A stretch of DNA of 8,314 bases, from positions 1 to 8,314 of the forward strand of contig JAUVDE010000135.1 in assembly GCA_030595485.1 (NCBI GenBank), read 5' to 3'. The DNA comes from Draconibacterium sp. Its GTDB lineage: Bacteria > Bacteroidota > Bacteroidia > Bacteroidales > Prolixibacteraceae. Made by a program: the position numbers and the translations under genes. The notes beneath the pieces are model-generated. The model was not told where the DNA came from, did no database searches, and saw nothing but the letters and a program-made list of their open reading frames with translations. Of the stretch, positions 1-7,239 are shown piece after piece; the first letter of the stretch is position 1; each line of letters opens with the position of its first letter.

Positions 1-1296
1 GTTGTAACTTCTGAAATTAAAACTAGCAAAACCCTGGTTAATGGGTTTTGTAGAAAGATTACCACCAATACTTACATCAACTCTTTTTTCTGGTTCTACT
101 TTTAAATGTAAATCGAAATAACCCGACTCTGTATTGTAGCGTGTAATTGGCCGAATCGATTTTAAGTGTTGGTCGGCAACCAATTTGAAATATTCTGTTT
201 TTAAATTGGACAACGAAACCACATCGTAGCCATGTTTTACACTTTGTATAATAAAGCGACGTTGCATTGGGTCGCTAACGCCTTCAACCTGAATGTTCTG
301 AAAAAATAATTCTGGCTTACGCAAATTAAATTTATCTCTTTTCGCCTTTACTTCATCTTTTGAAACTCGTCGCTTAATTAAGTTTTTTATGCTGTCAATG
401 GCAAGTGCTGCTGTTTCTTCTCCTCGAACCATTACATGATCTATTTTGTTGAAATCCATTAAGCCAACATCTTCAAATGTGGTTTCCAATAGAATACCAT
501 CTTCGGCATCAATTTTAAAATCGGTTGGTCGCATGACTATATTCGCGACTTGTCCCAATAAATCATCTGCTTCTGCTTTTTTCGAGTTGTTGGCTACTTT
601 ATGCCCAATAATAATATCAGGGTGAAAGGTTTCTTTCATTTCCCGTGTGGGAAAGTTATTCAATAAACCACCATCAAAAAGCAGGTTCCCATCAATTGTA
701 ATGGGTTTGAAATACAACGGAACGGTCATTGATGCCCGCATGGCACTGCCCAAATCGCCACTTCGTAACAGAACAGGTTGACTCTTGTTTACATCGGCAG
801 CAATACAAAAAAAGGGCACCATTAAATTGCTGAAATTATAATCGCAAGCAGCGTTGGTAGCGGCAGTAAGTTCCATAAAAGCAAAATCCATTTGCTCGGC
901 AGGAACGATATACGAAGGAGGAAGTAACTTCACTTTTTCTTCGCGTTTTGCTACTTTAAGACGCAGCCACTCGGGCGAAGGCTCTGAACGTTTAAAATAA
1001 TACCGGTATTCGCGCTGAATTTTACCTGTTGTCCAAAAATAGAAATCATCCGATCGGAAAAGTTGTTCCATTTCGTCGGTGGTGTATCCTGCCGCGTATA
1101 GCCCTCCTACAATTGCCCCAATCGAAGTTCCGGCAATATAATCAATCGGAATATTATTTTCTTCTAAAACCCTGATTACACTAATGTGAGCCATTCCTTT
1201 TGCTCCGCCACCGCTAAGCACCAAACCAACCGATTGCGCACATAATTGCACAACGGTAAAGGAGAATAACAAAATAAATAGTAGCGATTTTCTCAT
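1..1296 (-). CDS. Patatin-like phospholipase with POTRA and outer-membrane barrel, 3' end outside window
   Basis: I translated 432 codons from the ATG at 1296-1294; the frame is open to the window edge, so the C-terminus is missing. Residues 1-20 form a signal peptide ending LCA before Gln21. The patatin domain covers about residues 23-225: the oxyanion-hole motif SGGGAKG (28-34), nucleophile elbow GTSIG with Ser58, and catalytic Asp208 in FDGG. These fit the Ser-Asp dyad of patatin lipid acyl hydrolases. Residues about 330-405 look like one POTRA domain (QVEGV near the start, GYFDLHLKVEP at the end), followed by VSIGGN and the first strands of a BamA/Omp85-like barrel. This order is known from type Vd patatin autotransporters (PlpD-like) and is common in Bacteroidota. 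Inferred role: outer-membrane-anchored (lyso)phospholipase. It diverges from the sulfatase genes and is probably transcribed alone from a promoter near 1326-1333. The family is certain; the substrate is unknown. Confidence 0.9.
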   Translation of the reverse strand, partial: MRKSLLFILLFSFTVVQLCAQSVGLVLSGGGAKGMAHISVIRVLEENNIPIDYIAGTSIGAIVGGLYAAGYTTDEMEQLFRSDDFYFWTTGKIQREYRYYFKRSEPSPEWLRLKVAKREEKVKLLPPSYIVPAEQMDFAFMELTAATNAACDYNFSNLMVPFFCIAADVNKSQPVLLRSGDLGSAMRASMTVPLYFKPITIDGNLLFDGGLLNNFPTREMKETFHPDIIIGHKVANNSKKAEADDLLGQVANIVMRPTDFKIDAEDGILLETTFEDVGLMDFNKIDHVMVRGEETAALAIDSIKNLIKRRVSKDEVKAKRDKFNLRKPELFFQNIQVEGVSDPMQRRFIIQSVKHGYDVVSLSNLKTEYFKLVADQHLKSIRPITRYNTESGYFDLHLKVEPEKRVDVSIGGNLSTKPINQGFASFNFRSYN

Positions 1297-1325
1297 GTTT
1301 TCAAATGATTCCTTCTGAACTTTAT

Positions 1326-1333
1326 CAAATTTA
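1326..1333 (-). promoter_or_regulatory. Candidate promoter -7 box of the patatin gene
   Basis: On the minus strand this reads TAAATTTG, a perfect match to the Bacteroidota -7 consensus TAnnTTTG. It lies about 30 bases upstream of the patatin ATG, giving a short leader of roughly 20 bases. I see no clear TTTG -33 element at the expected 19-21 base spacing (only GTTA near 1353-1357), and the region is very AT-rich, so a chance match is possible. Confidence 0.4.
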
Positions 1334-1596
1334 CAAAATTCATTCTTTGTTAAATAACTAAAACACAGAATTTCGAAATAAATTATGTAATACCAATTGC
1401 ATGTTAAAATGATTGTTAGAAAAATTGAATTTTTTTTTCTTATTCGACGCGAAAAATATTTTCATAGCCATAGTTACGAAACTATTTTTCAAGGAAGAAG
1501 AAGGGAAAAAGAAACAATTTTGATCGCTTATTTTGATATGTTTCTGGTATAAACAGTGGAAAGGAATTGTGAAAGCTAAGATTAATTCTTGTTGCC

Positions 1597-1628
1597 TTGG
1601 TTTGATAAGCAGAATATTAATAGATTTG
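1597..1628 (+). promoter_or_regulatory. Candidate Bacteroidota promoter upstream of the relic gene and sulfatase
   Basis: TAGATTTG at 1621-1628 matches the -7 consensus TAnnTTTG exactly. A TTG at 1597-1599 lies 21 bases upstream, within the usual -33 spacing; a TTTG at 1601-1604 is also present but only 16 bases away. The predicted transcript start near 1635 is about 20 bases before the ATG of the broken gene at 1656. With that gene decayed, this is the best visible promoter for the sulfatase unit at 1832. No good TAnnTTTG box lies closer; TATTTTCG at 1763-1770 is one mismatch off and has no -33 partner. Confidence 0.45.
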
Positions 1629-1655
1629 TAACAGAACTTATACACAACCTAAATC

Positions 1656-1753
1656 ATGAAGAAACTATTTCTATTTTTCTACTTAGCTATTTTTTCTTTA
1701 CTGGTTTTTCTCAAAACGGAAAAGTAGTAGAGTCGCTAAAATTTCATCGCTAA
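1656..1753 (+). pseudogene. Relic of a secreted protein gene: signal peptide, frameshift and early stop
   Basis: ATG at 1656 opens MKKLFLFFYLAIFS, a typical signal-peptide start, but this frame ends at TAG 1725-1727 after 23 codons. In the -1 frame the sequence continues as TGFSQNGKVVESLKFHR and stops at TAA 1751-1753. Joining the two around the T run at 1690-1696 gives a complete Bacteroidota-type signal peptide (GFSQ cleavage) and the first dozen residues of a mature protein; nothing recognisable follows. The simplest reading is a gene that lost one base and nearly all of its body. From memory, the GKVVESLKFH start resembles the N-terminus of secreted esterase-D-like alpha/beta hydrolases in this phylum, but the piece is too short to be sure. 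A short translated leader peptide for the sulfatase is the alternative. Confidence 0.5.
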
Positions 1754-1831
1754 AGGATTAAATATTTTCGTTTGAGAATAAGGGGAAATCAATATTGAGT
1801 TGTATCTAAACTAACGGTAACATTTCTATTT

Positions 1832-3175
1832 ATGAAATCCATTGCAAATCTTTTTCTAGCTATTTCGCTATTTGGTTTATTCGCATGTTCCAAACCCGAA
1901 ACACCTCCTAACATTGTGCTAATAATGGCCGATGATATGGGCTACGAGTGTTTAGGGTGTAACGGAAGTATTGAATACAAAACTCCAAATCTAGACCGTT
2001 TGGCAAGTGAAGGAATTCGTTTCGAAAACTGTTATTCGCAGCCACTTTGTACGCCTTCGCGTGTGAAAATAATGACTGGGAAATACAATTACCGCAACTA
2101 CGAAGATTTTGGCTATTTGAATCCCAACCAGCAAACCTTTGGTAATTTGTTGCAAGAAGCAGGTTATGCTACTTGTATTGCCGGCAAATGGCAGTTAAAT
2201 GGTATTAACCGGGATAATTCAAACAATCAGGATGTGAATCGTCCATACCACTTTGGGTTCGATGAATATTGTTTGTGGCAATTGCACCATAAAAACACAA
2301 AAACCACAGGGCGTTTTGCCAATCCTTTAATTACCCAAAATGGTAAAGACCTGCCACGAAACGAAGATGCTTATGGTCCAAGAGTTTTTGCCGATTACAT
2401 TCTGGATTTTATCAATCGGAAAGCTGAGCAACCTTTCTTTGTCTATTATCCCATGGTTTTAGTACACGATCCTTTTGTGCCTACCCCTGATTCTCCAGAA
2501 TGGGCAGACCCGAATAGACGTTACGAAAAAGACACCGCATATTTTGCCGACATGATGGCTTACACCGACCGAATTGTGGGCGAAATAGAGGCAAAACTGA
2601 AAGAGAAAGGAGTTTGGGAAAATACATTGTTGATTTTTACGGGCGATAACGGAACACATCGAACCATAAAATCTTCTACTTCGAGTGGCACAATAATAGG
2701 TGCCAAGGGTGAAAATATTAATCATGGTAACCATGTCCCTTTTGTGTTGAATTATCCAGCAAAAATGGAAGGTTGTAGGGTCGAGGAATCGGTAATTTCA
2801 TTTGCCGATGTGTTGCCAACACTTTGCGATGTTGCTGGAATTGCACCCGAAACTTTTAAGGCAGATGGTAAAAGTCTATTCCCATTGATTACAAATGAGC
2901 TTGACAAGATTCAGGATGAGGTGTTAATTCATTATACGCCACGTTGGGGGAATTGGTCGAAATTTCATAGCCGATGGGTAATGAATAGCGAATATAAATT
3001 GTACCAGGATGGACGTTTTTATAATACAAAAACTGATGTTCTTGAAAAAAATCCATTATCAGATTTGACAGAAGATGAGACGAAATTGAAAGCGAATTTT
3101 CAGAAACTGATTGATGAAAAAGAAAGTGACCTTGCTTTTGAGATGAATAATAAAACCTTTAAAGTACAGCATTGA
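1832..3175 (+). CDS. Formylglycine-dependent S1-family sulfatase, predicted lipoprotein
   Basis: The 447-residue product is predicted to hydrolyse sulfate esters, probably on a polysaccharide or glycan fragment. Residues 1-19 are a lipoprotein signal with lipobox LFAC (Cys19), so the enzyme should be membrane-anchored, periplasmic or surface-exposed. The sulfatase domain begins at NIVLIMADD with metal-binding Asp34-Asp35. Cys73 sits in CTPSR (73-77), the C-x-P-S-R signature converted to formylglycine, followed by the usual MTGK. Further sites are Lys119 in GKWQL, His212 in VHDPF, Asp272-Asn273 in TGDNG and Lys292. The canonical GKWHLG histidine is Gln121 here, and the usual EGGxRVP stretch reads HGNHVP (298-303). 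Length is normal for a single-domain S1 enzyme. The stop overlaps the start of the next gene by 4 bases, so the two are probably translationally coupled. The Cys-type modification needs an anSME or FGE elsewhere in the genome. The exact substrate cannot be told. Confidence 0.93.
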   Translation: MKSIANLFLAISLFGLFACSKPETPPNIVLIMADDMGYECLGCNGSIEYKTPNLDRLASEGIRFENCYSQPLCTPSRVKIMTGKYNYRNYEDFGYLNPNQQTFGNLLQEAGYATCIAGKWQLNGINRDNSNNQDVNRPYHFGFDEYCLWQLHHKNTKTTGRFANPLITQNGKDLPRNEDAYGPRVFADYILDFINRKAEQPFFVYYPMVLVHDPFVPTPDSPEWADPNRRYEKDTAYFADMMAYTDRIVGEIEAKLKEKGVWENTLLIFTGDNGTHRTIKSSTSSGTIIGAKGENINHGNHVPFVLNYPAKMEGCRVEESVISFADVLPTLCDVAGIAPETFKADGKSLFPLITNELDKIQDEVLIHYTPRWGNWSKFHSRWVMNSEYKLYQDGRFYNTKTDVLEKNPLSDLTEDETKLKANFQKLIDEKESDLAFEMNNKTFKVQH

Positions 3176-4542
3176 GAAGCTACTTTTACATATTAGTTTT
3201 TTGTTTAACCTCCTTTTTTTCTAATGCACAGGAAAATACGGAACCTGAAATTATATGGGGGAATACGTGCTATTATAATTTGAATATCGGTGAAAGTATT
3301 TATTACAATTCTATCGAAATAAAGCTACTTGAAATTGAGCATCTTTTCAATAAAATTAAAGTTGATGACGATACGCTTTGGATGCAGGTTAGCCAGCGTA
3401 CTTTACCCGTGGGGGCTTGTAGTAAACGTTTATTTGTAGCCGATAACAAAAATCTGAAAGCAATTGATGACGATGGAAAACTGCATGGACTATTAACAAA
3501 AGATGCACTCATTTGCCTTTCGGAACAAAACAAAAGTATGCTGAACGAACATGATTATTTTTTCCCGGTAAGCTTTAACGATGGTTTTTTATGGAATGCT
3601 GAAGAGGATAGTTATATGTTTTCATATTTGGGTAAAAATAATGCTGGGAAATACGAGTCGTTTACAGGAATTGGAATTGATTTACATGATGCACGCGGAA
3701 TCCAAAAACATTGGATTGTTGCCCTTGAAAAAAGTACTGTGGTTTGGGTTGAGGATAAAAAGCAGGATAAGATGGATAAACAGGCTTGTGTGCTTTTAAA
3801 AAGTGGTACAGACCTTGGTATTTATTACGTATACGATGCATTGTTCAAAAATAATATTGAAGTTAAGAAGGGACAAAAACTGGTACGAGGAGAGTTGATT
3901 GGAACGGCCTGGGGAGATGAGAATTGGGGACATTTGCAGTTTGCTGTAGTTAAGTCTGACTCTGTGCCATCTTATGCGAATCGTTACCATAATACGCTTA
4001 ATTTCTTCCCGCAGTTTTATGATTTGTATTTTAACCTTTCCTATAGTTTTCCAAAATCATTTACACGAGGTAAACTTGATTTTGGAAAGGCTTCGCAGTA
4101 TAATCGAAACCAGAAAAATTTACATTCTTTTGAAGAATATTCGGGAAAAGGTTGGTTGTTGGGTAAGTGGAATAAAGTGGGTAAAGTTGAAAGCATTGCA
4201 AGGCACAAAGAAGGAAATGCACGTTTGCGGAAAGTCTTATTCGCAGGAGAAAGGGCGAAAAGTACAAATCCTAATAACTATTTCGATTACGAAATAAATG
4301 TCAAAAATGGGGTATATCGGGTACGCGCCAAAGTTGGTGATTTATTCTTCCCATCGTGGCAAAAAATAGACTTCGAAGGAGTAAAAGCAGCTACCTATTC
4401 TTTGGATGCTGGCGAACAAAAGTGGACGACGGAACGGGTAGTGAAAATTACCGACCGCAAATTAACAGTTCGCATTTATATCGACAGTGAAAATAATAAA
4501 GTAGCTGGTTTAAGCGAGATTGTTTTTCAGCGTGCTTATTAG
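3172..4542 (+). CDS. Secreted protein: beta-rich domain, degenerate M23-like domain, malectin/CBM-like domain
   Basis: 456 residues starting at TTG 3172, whose bases overlap the sulfatase stop (TTGA). The start is supported because it gives a clean signal peptide (hydrophobic 4-16, cleavage near SNA/Q20); no in-frame ATG serves as well. Residues about 27-120 look like a beta-sandwich of unknown type. Residues about 160-262 have the layout of an M23/LytM peptidase: GIGID at 166-170 where H-x-G-x-D is expected, a hydrophobic core with VKKGQKLVRGELIGTAWGD (231-249), and GHLQF (253-257) where the family has HLHF. Two of three zinc ligands are therefore replaced (His to Gly166, His to Gln256), so peptidase activity is unlikely. 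Residues about 368-453 (DYEINVKNGVYRVRAKVGD, later TDRKLTVRIYI) resemble malectin/galactose-binding-like carbohydrate modules. Inferred role: a glycan-binding or scaffold partner of the sulfatase. Domain assignments are by eye and only moderately sure. Confidence 0.8.
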   Translation: MRSYFYILVFCLTSFFSNAQENTEPEIIWGNTCYYNLNIGESIYYNSIEIKLLEIEHLFNKIKVDDDTLWMQVSQRTLPVGACSKRLFVADNKNLKAIDDDGKLHGLLTKDALICLSEQNKSMLNEHDYFFPVSFNDGFLWNAEEDSYMFSYLGKNNAGKYESFTGIGIDLHDARGIQKHWIVALEKSTVVWVEDKKQDKMDKQACVLLKSGTDLGIYYVYDALFKNNIEVKKGQKLVRGELIGTAWGDENWGHLQFAVVKSDSVPSYANRYHNTLNFFPQFYDLYFNLSYSFPKSFTRGKLDFGKASQYNRNQKNLHSFEEYSGKGWLLGKWNKVGKVESIARHKEGNARLRKVLFAGERAKSTNPNNYFDYEINVKNGVYRVRAKVGDLFFPSWQKIDFEGVKAATYSLDAGEQKWTTERVVKITDRKLTVRIYIDSENNKVAGLSEIVFQRAY

Positions 4543-4579
4543 AAATATTTGTCCGAATGAAAAGGTATTAAACTATGTG

Positions 4580-5362
4580 TCAAAAATCAAATACCATTCC
4601 TGTTTTCACCTGTTGTATTTTAAATTCTTTGTGAAAAAGTGACAAAGCCGGTAGGTCTGTGCAGTGCGATGGAAGCAGTGTATCGATGTTGTTTTGTTTG
4701 AAATATGCTATGGTTTGTTTTGTTTGTTTATTCTGAAACTTCAAATGAAACCCTCCTATTACGACATTTATTGCTGAAACTCCGGTCACTAATTTTGCTT
4801 GCTCGCAAATATTACAAATACCCGAGTGAGAACAACCCGTAATAATTATAAGCCTATTGTCTTGAATGGCTACCAATGCCGAATCGTCCATAATAAAATC
4901 ATCAGAGCCATCTTCTAATTCGAAAGGAGTAGTTTGGCTCTCAAAATCATTTGTGCGAGGTATTTCACCCAGGAAAAACAAATTTTTGCTTATTTGAAAT
5001 GGTGACTTTGTTTCATTTAATTTAAAGCTATTCTCTAATTGTTGTTTCGAAATGGAAAGTCCAACAGGAGAGTGGTCACTTTTGCGATAACGCTTGGCAA
5101 ATGATGCCGGATGTGTGATTAATGTTTGACCGTTTAAATGTTCAAGACCATTTCCATGATCCCAGTGCCCATGACTTAAGACTACTTTTTTAACTTCGGT
5201 TTGAATATTGATGCCAAGTTGTTTTGCATTTTGAAGAAAGACATCGGAATGCCCAGCGTCAAATAAAATCTTTTCTTCATCAATCTCAATTAAATAAGAA
5301 AGGCCATGTTCTGCTAGGAATTTTCCTCCTGCTGTATTTTCAGTTAAAACGGTAAGTCTCAT
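4580..5362 (-). CDS. MBL-fold metallohydrolase, COG1237 / RFA-P-synthase-like type
   Basis: 260 residues with the metallo-beta-lactamase metal-binding motif HGHWDH (His64, His66, Asp68, His69). Later ligand candidates are His179 in TGCSHSGI, His206 in GGFHL and His233 in PSHCT. The TGCSHSG block is characteristic of COG1237 proteins, which are often annotated as 7,8-dihydropterin-6-methyl-4-(beta-D-ribofuranosyl)aminobenzene-5'-phosphate synthase-like; their real reaction in bacteria is mostly unknown. No signal peptide, so cytoplasmic. It is the last gene of the minus-strand cluster, 15 bases after the second Fe-S ATPase, and converges on the plus-strand gene ending at 4542 with only 37 bases between and no obvious terminator. 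The context suggests a role beside the Fe-S ATPases, perhaps handling a thiolate or cofactor precursor; that is inference. The fold is certain and the function is not. Confidence 0.9.
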   Translation of the reverse strand: MRLTVLTENTAGGKFLAEHGLSYLIEIDEEKILFDAGHSDVFLQNAKQLGINIQTEVKKVVLSHGHWDHGNGLEHLNGQTLITHPASFAKRYRKSDHSPVGLSISKQQLENSFKLNETKSPFQISKNLFFLGEIPRTNDFESQTTPFELEDGSDDFIMDDSALVAIQDNRLIIITGCSHSGICNICEQAKLVTGVSAINVVIGGFHLKFQNKQTKQTIAYFKQNNIDTLLPSHCTDLPALSLFHKEFKIQQVKTGMVFDF

Positions 5363-5377
5363 ATTGTTGGGGCGAAT

Positions 5378-6241
5378 TTAGTTTATTGCTGACCAAATAT
5401 CAACAAATGTTTGGCTGATATTATTGTTCGGAGCATATTCAAGCACCGATTTTCCACAAATCATAGAATCTACCATTAGTTTGGTAAATGGAATTTCACC
5501 CACAAGTGGAATATTATTAGTAGTTAGATAATCTCTTACTGTTTTGGTAAAAGTTTCGTTTAGGTCGTATTTATTGATAACGGCAAACAAGGGCACACCA
5601 AAAGAATTCACCAATTTAACCAGTCGAGCAGCATCGTGCAAACCTGAAATGCTTGGTTCAATTACCAATAAAACAGCATTGGTGCCGGTAATGGAAGAAA
5701 TAGCTGTACAGCCAATTCCGGGAGGACCATCGTTAATTACATAATCGGCATTTGTTTCGGTGGCAATTTCTTTTGCCCGCTCTCTAATTTTTGTCACAAG
5801 CTTGCCCGAATTTTCTTCTCCCGGTCCCATTTTAGCATGAACCAAAACCCCAAATCGTGTTTCAGAAATGTACCAGTAATTGTTCAGGCTTTGATGTGTT
5901 GTAATTGCGTTTGCAGGGCAAATTCGTTCACACAAACGGCATCCCTCGCATTGAAAAGGATTAACTACAGGTGCATTGTTGGTATTTTTGTGAATTGCGA
6001 AAAACCGGCACAATTCTTCACACAGGCCACAATTGGTGCAGATGTCAGTGTTTATCTGGGCCACCGAGCCACTATCAAATTCATGGCATTCCAGAACCTT
6101 TGGTTGAAGTATCAAATGTAAATCGGCTGCATCAACGTCATTGTCACAAAAAACAGCATTCTCTGCCACCGATGCCAATGCTGCGGTAACCGTTGTTTTT
6201 CCGGCTCCACCTTTTCCGCTAAGTATGGTAATCTCTTTCAT
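5378..6241 (-). CDS. MinD-type P-loop ATPase with inserted 2x[4Fe-4S] ferredoxin domain (second copy)
   Basis: 287 residues. The deviant Walker A motif SGKGGAGKTT (8-17) carries the signature Lys10 and Lys15 of the ParA/MinD/Mrp class. Switch residues DNDVDAADLH (33-42) and DGPPGIGC (171-178) follow. Between them sits a bacterial ferredoxin insert with two CxxCxxCxxxC groups: Cys68, 71, 74, 78 and Cys98, 101, 104, 108, the second followed by Pro. This is the COG1149 architecture, related to the Mrp/Nbp35 Fe-S carrier ATPases. It probably couples ATP hydrolysis to transfer or reduction of metal-sulfur clusters in the cytoplasm. The ATG overlaps the stop of the upstream paralogue (6238-6241, ATGA), so translation is likely coupled, and the two products may form a heterodimer as this class dimerises around ATP. 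In Desulfovibrio a similar pair belongs to the orange-protein complex. No cysteine is missing. Confidence 0.93.
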   Translation of the reverse strand: MKEITILSGKGGAGKTTVTAALASVAENAVFCDNDVDAADLHLILQPKVLECHEFDSGSVAQINTDICTNCGLCEELCRFFAIHKNTNNAPVVNPFQCEGCRLCERICPANAITTHQSLNNYWYISETRFGVLVHAKMGPGEENSGKLVTKIRERAKEIATETNADYVINDGPPGIGCTAISSITGTNAVLLVIEPSISGLHDAARLVKLVNSFGVPLFAVINKYDLNETFTKTVRDYLTTNNIPLVGEIPFTKLMVDSMICGKSVLEYAPNNNISQTFVDIWSAIN

Positions 6242-7107
6242 GTTGTGACAATTTTGTCTTTTAGCTTCAACACAATTTCTGCGTAGGCCAATTCAATTTC
6301 ATCCGGAATGTTTTCAAATAGTTGACCCTCAGCATAATTTCGGGCATATTCTTTCGAAAAAGGTATTTTGCCAATTAACTCAATGCCTTTTTCTTTCAGA
6401 AATTCAAAAATCTCATTGTTACCTATGTCTGCTTTATTTACAATTACTCCAAAAGGGATATTTAAATCGAGAAGTAATTCAACCGTAATTTTTAAATCGT
6501 TTAATCCGAATGGGGTAGGTTCAGTTACTAAAATTACATAATCGGTATTGGAAACTGTTTCAACCACGGGACAACTGGTTCCGGGAGGTGCATCAAATAG
6601 TGTAAGTATCGCTTTATCGTCAGCATATTTTTTTACCTCTTTTATAAGCGAGGTTTGCATGGCTGAACCAATTTCCAATCTTCCCTCAGTTAGCCCCAAA
6701 CCAAAATTAGTATTAAACTCCGAAATAATTCCCAATGGTTTTTTGTATTCGGTAATTGCATTAAAATTACAAGCTATGGTACAAACTCCACACGAATGGC
6801 ATAAATCTGTATTTACGTCAGCGAACTTTAGGTTTTTAACAATGGTAATAGCATTAAATTCACACCATTCAGCACATTTTTTGCAAAACGTGCACTTGTC
6901 AGTATCAATCCTAGGGACCAATGAAAATACTTCTTTATCATACTTTGTTTTTACCTCAGGGAAAAATAGAGCATCGTTGGGCTCCTCAACATCGCAGTCG
7001 ATAAGTTGAACTCGATTATTCAATTCTTTTGAAAGAAAATAGTACAGGTTAAGTGAAACTGTTGTTTTTCCTGTTCCACCTTTTCCACTGGCTATGGCGA
7101 TTTTCAT
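6238..7107 (-). CDS. MinD-type P-loop ATPase with inserted 2x[4Fe-4S] ferredoxin domain (first copy)
   Basis: 289 residues. Deviant Walker A SGKGGTGKTT (7-16) with Lys9 and Lys14; DCDVEEPN (37-44) and DAPPGTSCP (172-180) as the switch and Walker B regions. The inserted ferredoxin domain has Cys72, 75, 78, 82 and Cys103, 106, 109, 113. Neither group is followed by the usual Pro: CEFNAI and CNFNAI are seen, whereas the downstream paralogue has CPANAI. The DVEEPN motif is the form typical of COG1149 members, while the paralogue has DVDAAD, so the two are old, diverged paralogues and not a recent duplication. Both are predicted cytoplasmic cluster-handling ATPases. The start at 7107 is close behind a terminator-like hairpin (7133-7164), so expression may depend on readthrough from the NifX-family genes upstream. 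Overlap with the next gene is 4 bases. Confidence 0.93.
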   Translation of the reverse strand: MKIAIASGKGGTGKTTVSLNLYYFLSKELNNRVQLIDCDVEEPNDALFFPEVKTKYDKEVFSLVPRIDTDKCTFCKKCAEWCEFNAITIVKNLKFADVNTDLCHSCGVCTIACNFNAITEYKKPLGIISEFNTNFGLGLTEGRLEIGSAMQTSLIKEVKKYADDKAILTLFDAPPGTSCPVVETVSNTDYVILVTEPTPFGLNDLKITVELLLDLNIPFGVIVNKADIGNNEIFEFLKEKGIELIGKIPFSKEYARNYAEGQLFENIPDEIELAYAEIVLKLKDKIVTT

Positions 7108-7132
7108 TGTTAGTACTCACATTTTGCACATT

Positions 7133-7164
7133 AAAAATTCCCCGAAGTAATCACTCCGGGGAAT
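7133..7164 (-). terminator. Intrinsic terminator-like hairpin between NifX-family gene and ATPase genes
   Basis: An 8-base inverted repeat, ATTCCCCG (7137-7144) and CGGGGAAT (7157-7164), can pair perfectly; an inner AGT/ACT stem (7146-7148 with 7153-7155) leaves a 4-base loop. Read on the minus strand the GC-rich stem is followed directly by a run of T (7136-7133), the layout of a Rho-independent terminator. On the plus strand no T run follows, so it acts on the minus strand if at all. It ends only about 25 bases before the ATPase start codon, leaving no room for a normal promoter in between. It may lower expression of the downstream genes or act as a regulated attenuator. Confidence 0.75.
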
Positions 7165-7239
7165 CACCGATTTATAGTTAATTATTTTCTGAGACGATAC
7201 ACCACAGTAATGCCCAGAAAACTTGAAAAGAGGCTCTTC

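Larger units (their letters stand above)
1297..1655. other. Intergenic region, AT-rich, between divergent genes
   Basis: About 360 bases separate the patatin start from the broken signal-peptide reading frame at 1656. Apart from one promoter box candidate on each strand I see no RNA gene, no long inverted repeat and no convincing protein. It includes a run of eight or more T around 1431-1438 and purine-rich stretches near 1494-1515. A minus-strand open frame at 1358-1645 is dominated by K, N and F codons with no recognisable domain and is not called as a gene. Confidence 0.6.

Noticed and set aside
1358..1645. Minus-strand open frame of 95 codons in the intergenic region
   Set aside because: Composition is simply that of AT-rich DNA (K, N, F, S rich), no domain is visible, and it covers the plus-strand promoter candidate.
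1656..1753. Programmed -1 frameshift giving a functional short protein
   Set aside because: Even the joined frame stops after about 32 residues with no pseudoknot or mature domain behind it; gene decay is simpler.
4543..4579. Bidirectional terminator between the convergent genes
   Set aside because: The 37-base gap has no convincing GC-rich stem with a T run on either strand.
6548..7009. Plus-strand open frame of 153 codons
   Set aside because: It is the antisense shadow of the first Fe-S MinD ATPase, whose Walker and cysteine motifs prove the minus strand is coding.
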